A stretch of 10,042 nt of DNA from an uncultured Clostridia bacterium (GTDB taxonomy: Bacteria; Bacillota; Clostridia; Oscillospirales; Acutalibacteraceae). The stretch spans positions 1 through 10,042 of the forward strand of contig CAMHNT010000064.1 of assembly GCA_946186535.1 (NCBI GenBank), read 5' to 3'. Made by a program: the position numbers and the translations under genes. Positions 7,342-10,042 of this stretch are shown piece after piece. Positions within the stretch are counted from its first letter, which is position 1, and every line of letters starts with the position of its first letter. The notes under the pieces were generated by a model. It searched no databases. It saw only the letters and a program-made list of their open reading frames with translations, and was not told the origin of the DNA.

Positions 7342-7417
7342 ATTCTACACGTCCTTTTTCATAACATTTTAAAAAATTTTTTATAAACTTTATACTTTCA
7401 ATTTATATACACCCACT

Positions 7418-7446
7418 ATTATACAACAATATCCCTACTTTTACAA
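7418..7446 (-). promoter_or_regulatory. Sigma-A promoter of the zapA operon
   Basis: On the minus strand TTGTAA (7446-7441), a 17-base spacer and a perfect TATAAT (7423-7418) lie upstream of zapA, giving a 5' leader of about 70 nt. The flanking AT-rich sequence fits a vegetative promoter. Confidence 0.7.
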
Positions 7447-7499
7447 GTTTTTTTTACCGCAATTCCAGGGCTTATGAAAGGTACTGTTAAAGTTTTTGA

Positions 7500-7686
7500 C
7501 GCACGTTTTTCAAAAAGTGCGCAGGATCCAAGGGCAGCGCCCTTGGTCGCCGAAGGCATAATCTTTCCCTTTGCAAGGGTGAATTTCCAAAACAGTCCGG
7601 CGGACTGTTTTGGAAAGAGGGACGCTTTGGCAGAAAGCGTCCCTTCCCGAAGATTAAAACAAATTCTCCTCGCCGCTCCAAGGCGA
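7500..7686. repeat. Array of six hairpins, three inside a closing stem
   Basis: The hairpins are: 7500-7504/7517-7521; a perfect 8-bp stem 7528-7535/7539-7546 with loop AGC; 7567-7571/7575-7579 with loop TGC; a 33-base near-perfect palindrome 7584-7599/7601-7616 (16-bp arms); a perfect 10-bp stem 7619-7628/7634-7643; and 7670-7674/7682-7686. AATCTT (7560-7565) and AAGATT (7650-7655) could close a multibranch fold around three of them. Short ORFs here on both strands are by-products of the palindromes. It looks like a dispersed non-coding repeat; no function can be assigned. Confidence 0.75.
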
Positions 7687-7777
7687 CTTGATAAAGTATA
7701 TTTTAAAACTGTTCACATATTTTTTACTCATTCAAAAAAAAACTGCTTTCCTTCCGCTAAAAATATCCTTCTGCGAA

Positions 7778-7958
7778 GCTGAATCTTTTCATCAAACTTT
7801 CGCCACCCCCACCCCCCAGCTATGCATAAGTTCCGCCGAGCCAATCATGCTGCGCCTTCGGCTTGCATTCTTGGGGCGTCACTCATCCCCGGAGGGGGCT
7901 TTCTTAGGTGCAGGGCTTCGCCCTGCACCTATCGGGAGCTGCGCTCCCGAACCCTTGC
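7778..7958 (-). repeat. Right copy of dispersed hairpin repeat, inverted and longer
   Basis: Read on the minus strand it starts with the same 28 bases as 1-28 and ends with nearly the same 40 bases as 72-111. Its second hairpin (7906-7916/7920-7930, loop GAA on the minus strand) has a different but still perfectly paired stem. About 69 extra bases (roughly 7818-7886) are present that the left copy lacks. It lies between the hairpin array and the gapA terminator. Confidence 0.8.
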
Positions 7959-7988
7959 ATTCTTCTCCGAAAGCTAACAATAAAACAA

Positions 7989-8027
7989 TAAAAAAAGTCC
8001 TCCCGTTCATTCCGAACAGGAGGACTT
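7989..8027 (-). terminator. Rho-independent terminator of gapA
   Basis: On the minus strand, AAGTCCTCC (8027-8019) pairs with GGAGGACTT (8003-7995), extended by GTTC/GAAC around a five-base loop with one mismatch, and is followed by a run of T. It sits 36 bases past the gapA stop. Confidence 0.92.
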
Positions 8028-8062
8028 CAAATACTTTAACTATAATAAAGCCTTAATAAAAA

Positions 8063-9097
8063 TTAGAGCTCAGCGAAGTACTTGATTGTTCTAACCATCT
8101 GGCTTGTGTAGCTGTTCTCGTTGTCGTACCAGGAAACAACCTGTACCTCATAGAGATCGTCAGCAATCTTGGAAACCATTGTCTGAGTAGCATCAAACAA
8201 AGAACCGTATCTCATGCCGATAACATCAGAAGAAACGATAGGATCTGTGTTGTAACCGAAAGACTCGGAAGCAGCAGCCTTCATAGCAGCGTTGATGCCG
8301 TCAACTGTAACGTCAGCACCCTTTACAACAGCTGTGAGGATTGTTGTTGAACCTGTCGGAACAGGAACACGCTGTGCAGAACCGATGAGCTTGCCGTTGA
8401 GCTCAGGAATTACAAGACCGATAGCCTTAGCAGCACCTGTTGAGTTAGGAACGATGTTTGCAGCGCCTGCTCTTGCTCTTCTGAGGTCGCCCTTTCTGTG
8501 AGGACCGTCGAGGATCATCTGATCGCCTGTGTAAGCGTGGATTGTGCTCATGATACCGCTCTGGATCGGAGCATAGTCGTTGAGAGCCTTAGCCATAGGA
8601 GCCAAGCAGTTTGTTGTACAGGAAGCAGCAGAGATGATTGTATCATCAGCTGTGAGTGTGTTCTCGTTTACGCTGTAAACGATTGTCTTGAGGTCGTTGC
8701 CTGCCGGAGCAGAGATAACTACCTTCTTAGCGCCTGCATCGATGTGAGCCTGTGACTTAGCCTTTGATGTATAGAAACCTGTGCACTCGAGAACTACGTC
8801 AACGCCGATCTCGCCCCAAGGAAGCTCAGCAGCGTTAGCCTTAGCATAGATTGTAAGTGTCTTGCCGTCAACTGTGATTGTGTTAGCCTCGTCGTCAGCC
8901 TCGATTGTGTGGAGGTTCTCACCGATTTTGCCTGTGTAACCACCCTGTGCTGTATCATACTTGAGAAGATGAGCGAGCATTGAAGGCTTTGTAAGGTCGT
9001 TGATAGCAACTACCTCATAACCCTCTGCGCCGAACATCTGACGGAAAGCCAGACGGCCGATACGACCAAAACCGTTAATAGCAACTTTTACTGACAT
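8063..9097 (-). CDS. gapA: Glyceraldehyde-3-phosphate dehydrogenase
   Basis: This glycolytic enzyme oxidises glyceraldehyde-3-phosphate with NAD and phosphate to 1,3-bisphosphoglycerate; it is a cytosolic tetramer. The 344-residue product begins with the Rossmann fold (VAINGFGRIGRLAFRQ). Asp34 in AINDLT fits NAD preference. The catalytic motif SAASCTTNCLAP puts the nucleophile at C160, with H187 in STIHAYTGD; the C-terminal SWYDNENSY is also present. The length is slightly above the usual 331-340. The ATG at 9097 has a perfect AGGAGGA (9111-9105) 7 bases upstream. It has its own promoter and terminator, so it is transcribed as a single gene, and both signals are strong, as expected for a highly expressed enzyme. 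The symbol could equally be gap. Confidence 0.98.
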   Translation of the reverse strand: MSVKVAINGFGRIGRLAFRQMFGAEGYEVVAINDLTKPSMLAHLLKYDTAQGGYTGKIGENLHTIEADDEANTITVDGKTLTIYAKANAAELPWGEIGVDVVLECTGFYTSKAKSQAHIDAGAKKVVISAPAGNDLKTIVYSVNENTLTADDTIISAASCTTNCLAPMAKALNDYAPIQSGIMSTIHAYTGDQMILDGPHRKGDLRRARAGAANIVPNSTGAAKAIGLVIPELNGKLIGSAQRVPVPTGSTTILTAVVKGADVTVDGINAAMKAAASESFGYNTDPIVSSDVIGMRYGSLFDATQTMVSKIADDLYEVQVVSWYDNENSYTSQMVRTIKYFAEL

Positions 9098-9130
9098 AAT
9101 AAATTCCTCCTAAAAAATTAAGATAGCTTT

Positions 9131-9159
9131 ATTATACCTTATTTTTTTGATTTCTTCAA
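9131..9159 (-). promoter_or_regulatory. Sigma-A promoter of gapA
   Basis: On the minus strand TTGAAG (9159-9154), a 17-base spacer and a perfect TATAAT (9136-9131) lie 34 bases upstream of the gapA start codon, leaving a short leader of about 27 nt with no room for a riboswitch. Confidence 0.8.
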
Positions 9160-9336
9160 TAGTTTACAAAAAATTAACGTAAAAATTTTTATATATATTG
9201 CAAATATTGCGGCGCTGTCACTGTATTTAAGACAGACTCGGTCAGACGCTGCCCGGGTGGGGGCGGTAAATAGTGTTTGCAGCTGATTCAATTTTGCGAA
9301 TTAAGAATTATTTTCTCGGAATTGTTGCTAAACTTA

Positions 9337-9365
9337 TTGACATCTGCTTGATTTTAGTATAAAAT
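9337..9365 (+). promoter_or_regulatory. Strong promoter before the small-RNA candidate
   Basis: A perfect TTGACA (9337-9342) is followed after 17 bases by TAAAAT (9360-9365), or after 15 by TATAAA (9358-9363). Transcription would start near 9371 on the plus strand. No ORF with a ribosome binding site follows at once. Confidence 0.5.
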
Positions 9366-9370
9366 TACAT

Positions 9371-9447
9371 TAGACTCCGTATCTATGGGGTCCGCAAAAT
9401 AAAATGCGTGAATATTTGCTCAAACCGCATTTTTATTTGCTTTTTTT
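9371..9447 (+). ncRNA. Putative small RNA or transcription attenuator upstream of rny
   Basis: The stretch starts just after the promoter at 9337-9365. It contains a small hairpin GACTCC (9373-9378) with GGGGTC (9387-9392, one G-U pair). It ends in a longer stem of about 15 bp (9394-9408/9426-9440, small bulge) followed by seven T (9441-9447), the layout of an intrinsic terminator. Promoter plus terminator would make an RNA of about 75 nt. It could be a free small RNA or a terminated leader of rny, whose start codon is 248 bases further on. It matches no RNA family I recognise. Confidence 0.3.
9394..9447 (+). terminator. Intrinsic terminator, possibly bidirectional
   Basis: GCAAAATAAAATGCG (9394-9408) pairs with CGCATTTTTATTTGC (9426-9440), leaving a 17-base loop, and TTTTTTT follows on the plus strand. 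On the minus strand the inner stem is followed by TTTTATTTTG, so it could also end a transcript of the small minus-strand ORF. Confidence 0.5.
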
Positions 9448-9600
9448 AATCAGACTCTTTCGGGAGCCGTTATATATAGATATTTTTGCGGTGTGTGCCG
9501 CATCCAATGCGAATTTGTAGCCGAGCTGCTCAGACAGATCCCTGTCGGGCGGCGTGTTATCAATTGGATAAGTCCCTTTGGGGTCAAAAATATTGAACAT
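9433..9600 (-). CDS. Doubtful small ORF (55 codons)
   Basis: I do not recognise this product. From ATG 9600 it reads MFNIFDPKGTYPIDNTPPDR onward through DLSEQLGYKFALDAAHTAK and ends LIKKSK. Composition looks protein-like, with no transmembrane segment or signal peptide. No ribosome binding site precedes the ATG; an in-frame GTG at 9630 has none either. It could be a small protein, the remnant of a larger gene, or chance. Its stop falls inside the terminator-like stem at 9394-9440. Confidence 0.2.
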   Translation of the reverse strand: MFNIFDPKGTYPIDNTPPDRDLSEQLGYKFALDAAHTAKISIYNGSRKSLIKKSK

Positions 9601-9620
9601 TAATAACAATTTAATAGTAT
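9593..9620 (+). promoter_or_regulatory. Candidate promoter of rny
   Basis: TTGAAC (9593-9598), a 16-base spacer and TAGTAT (9615-9620) form a moderate sigma-A match about 75 bases before the rny start. Alternatives in this AT-rich stretch cannot be ruled out. Confidence 0.3.
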
Positions 9621-9694
9621 GTAACGGCACCTAAAAGGTTTTTTGATTGGATTGAATTTGGGTAAAAATCACAAAACAAGGAGGTGTCTGGGAG

Positions 9695-10042
9695 ATGGTT
9701 CATGCAGCTGTTTTGATTATCTGCATCATTGCAGCGCTTGCTGCCGGTGTTGCCGCCGGTGTTTTTGCCGGTATGAATATCCGCAGGAATACCGCCGAAA
9801 AAGAAATCGGTTCCGCAGAGGAAGAGGCAAGGCGCATTGTGGCTGACGCAATGAAGACAGGTGAGGCAAAAAAGAAGGAGCTTGTTCTTGAGGGAAAAGA
9901 AGAGGTTCACCGCTTCCGCAATGAGAGCGAGAAGGAGATTGCCGACCGCCGCCGTGAGGTGCAGCGTCAGGAGAGGCGTATCCAGCAAAAGGAAGAGACC
10001 CTCGACCGCAAGACCGAGGCAGTCGAAAAGAAGGACGAAGCC
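9695..10042 (+). CDS. rny: Ribonuclease Y, N-terminal part (runs off the window)
   Basis: RNase Y is the membrane-anchored endoribonuclease that starts mRNA decay in many Firmicutes. The 116 codons present encode a single N-terminal membrane helix (VLIICIIAALAAGVAAGVFA, about residues 6-25). A charged coiled-coil region typical of the family follows, with EKEIGSAEEEARRIVADA and then long Glu/Lys/Arg-rich heptads (EVHRFRNESEKEIADRRREV and beyond). The KH and HD domains, which give RNA binding and catalysis, would lie outside the window. The ATG at 9695 has an excellent AAGGAGGT (9678-9685) 9 bases upstream. The visible part is intact with no stop or frameshift. Confidence 0.93.
   Translation, partial: MVHAAVLIICIIAALAAGVAAGVFAGMNIRRNTAEKEIGSAEEEARRIVADAMKTGEAKKKELVLEGKEEVHRFRNESEKEIADRRREVQRQERRIQQKEETLDRKTEAVEKKDEA

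Noticed and set aside
7487..7681. Minus-strand ORF of 64 codons (and plus-strand ORF 7474-7782) in the hairpin array
   Set aside because: Both follow from GC-rich palindromes, lack ribosome binding sites and show no family pattern.
7688..8056. Plus-strand ORF of 122 codons between the hairpin array and gapA
   Set aside because: It runs across the right repeat copy and the gapA terminator, and no protein family is recognisable.
9200..9260. GC-rich patch between gapA and the small-RNA candidate, considered as a riboswitch or terminator
   Set aside because: Only short weak stems are visible, it lies upstream of the gapA promoter, and it fits no RNA family I recognise.
9611..9988. Minus-strand ORF of 125 codons opposite rny
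   Set aside because: It is the antisense shadow of the rny N-terminal region, which has a strong ribosome binding site and family sequence.

Overview
The window looks like a chromosomal segment of a spore-forming, low-to-mid GC Clostridia, most likely a Ruminococcus-like member of the Oscillospiraceae. The evidence is a recognisable spoIIE (Firmicutes endospore formation), an rny (RNase Y) start, a zapA/U32-peptidase pair, consensus sigma-A promoters with AGGAGG-type ribosome binding sites, and many short GC-rich hairpin repeats between genes. The genus is an inference; no rRNA or other taxonomic marker is present.

Layout. Positions 1-812 hold no convincing gene: a dispersed repeat copy (1-111), a block of strong hairpins (131-406) and two tandem copies of a 97-bp unit (513-706). 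spoIIE follows on the + strand (813-3137). A relBE/DinJ-type toxin-antitoxin pair on the + strand (3222-3838) is broken by an antitoxin frameshift, a nonsense codon in the toxin and a second frameshift near the toxin end. A terminator hairpin separates it from a minus-strand cluster read as one operon, in transcription order zapA (7341-6766), U32 peptidase/RlhA-like (6750-4684), dut (4676-4233) and a DUF1294 membrane protein (4218-3895). Intergenic gaps are 7-15 bases, and each downstream ribosome binding site lies at or next to the preceding stop codon. The cluster has a good promoter at 7418-7446.

Positions 7500-7686 are a chain of six hairpins, followed by a second, inverted copy (7778-7958) of the repeat at 1-111. 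The two copies bracket the 7.7-kb spoIIE-zapA segment. gapA (9097-8063, minus) follows, with its own terminator and promoter. The 9160-9694 gap holds a promoter-plus-terminator pair that could make a small RNA of about 75 nt, and a doubtful 55-codon minus-strand ORF. The window ends inside the 5' part of rny (9695 onward).

Functionally this is mostly core housekeeping: sporulation phosphatase, Z-ring assembly, probable 23S rRNA modification, dUTP clean-up, glycolysis and mRNA decay. I do not see a complete new defence or biosynthetic system. The parts most worth a second look are the inverted repeat with covarying hairpin stems, the multibranch hairpin array, the 97-bp tandem unit in front of spoIIE, the dying toxin-antitoxin locus and the small-RNA/attenuator candidate before rny.
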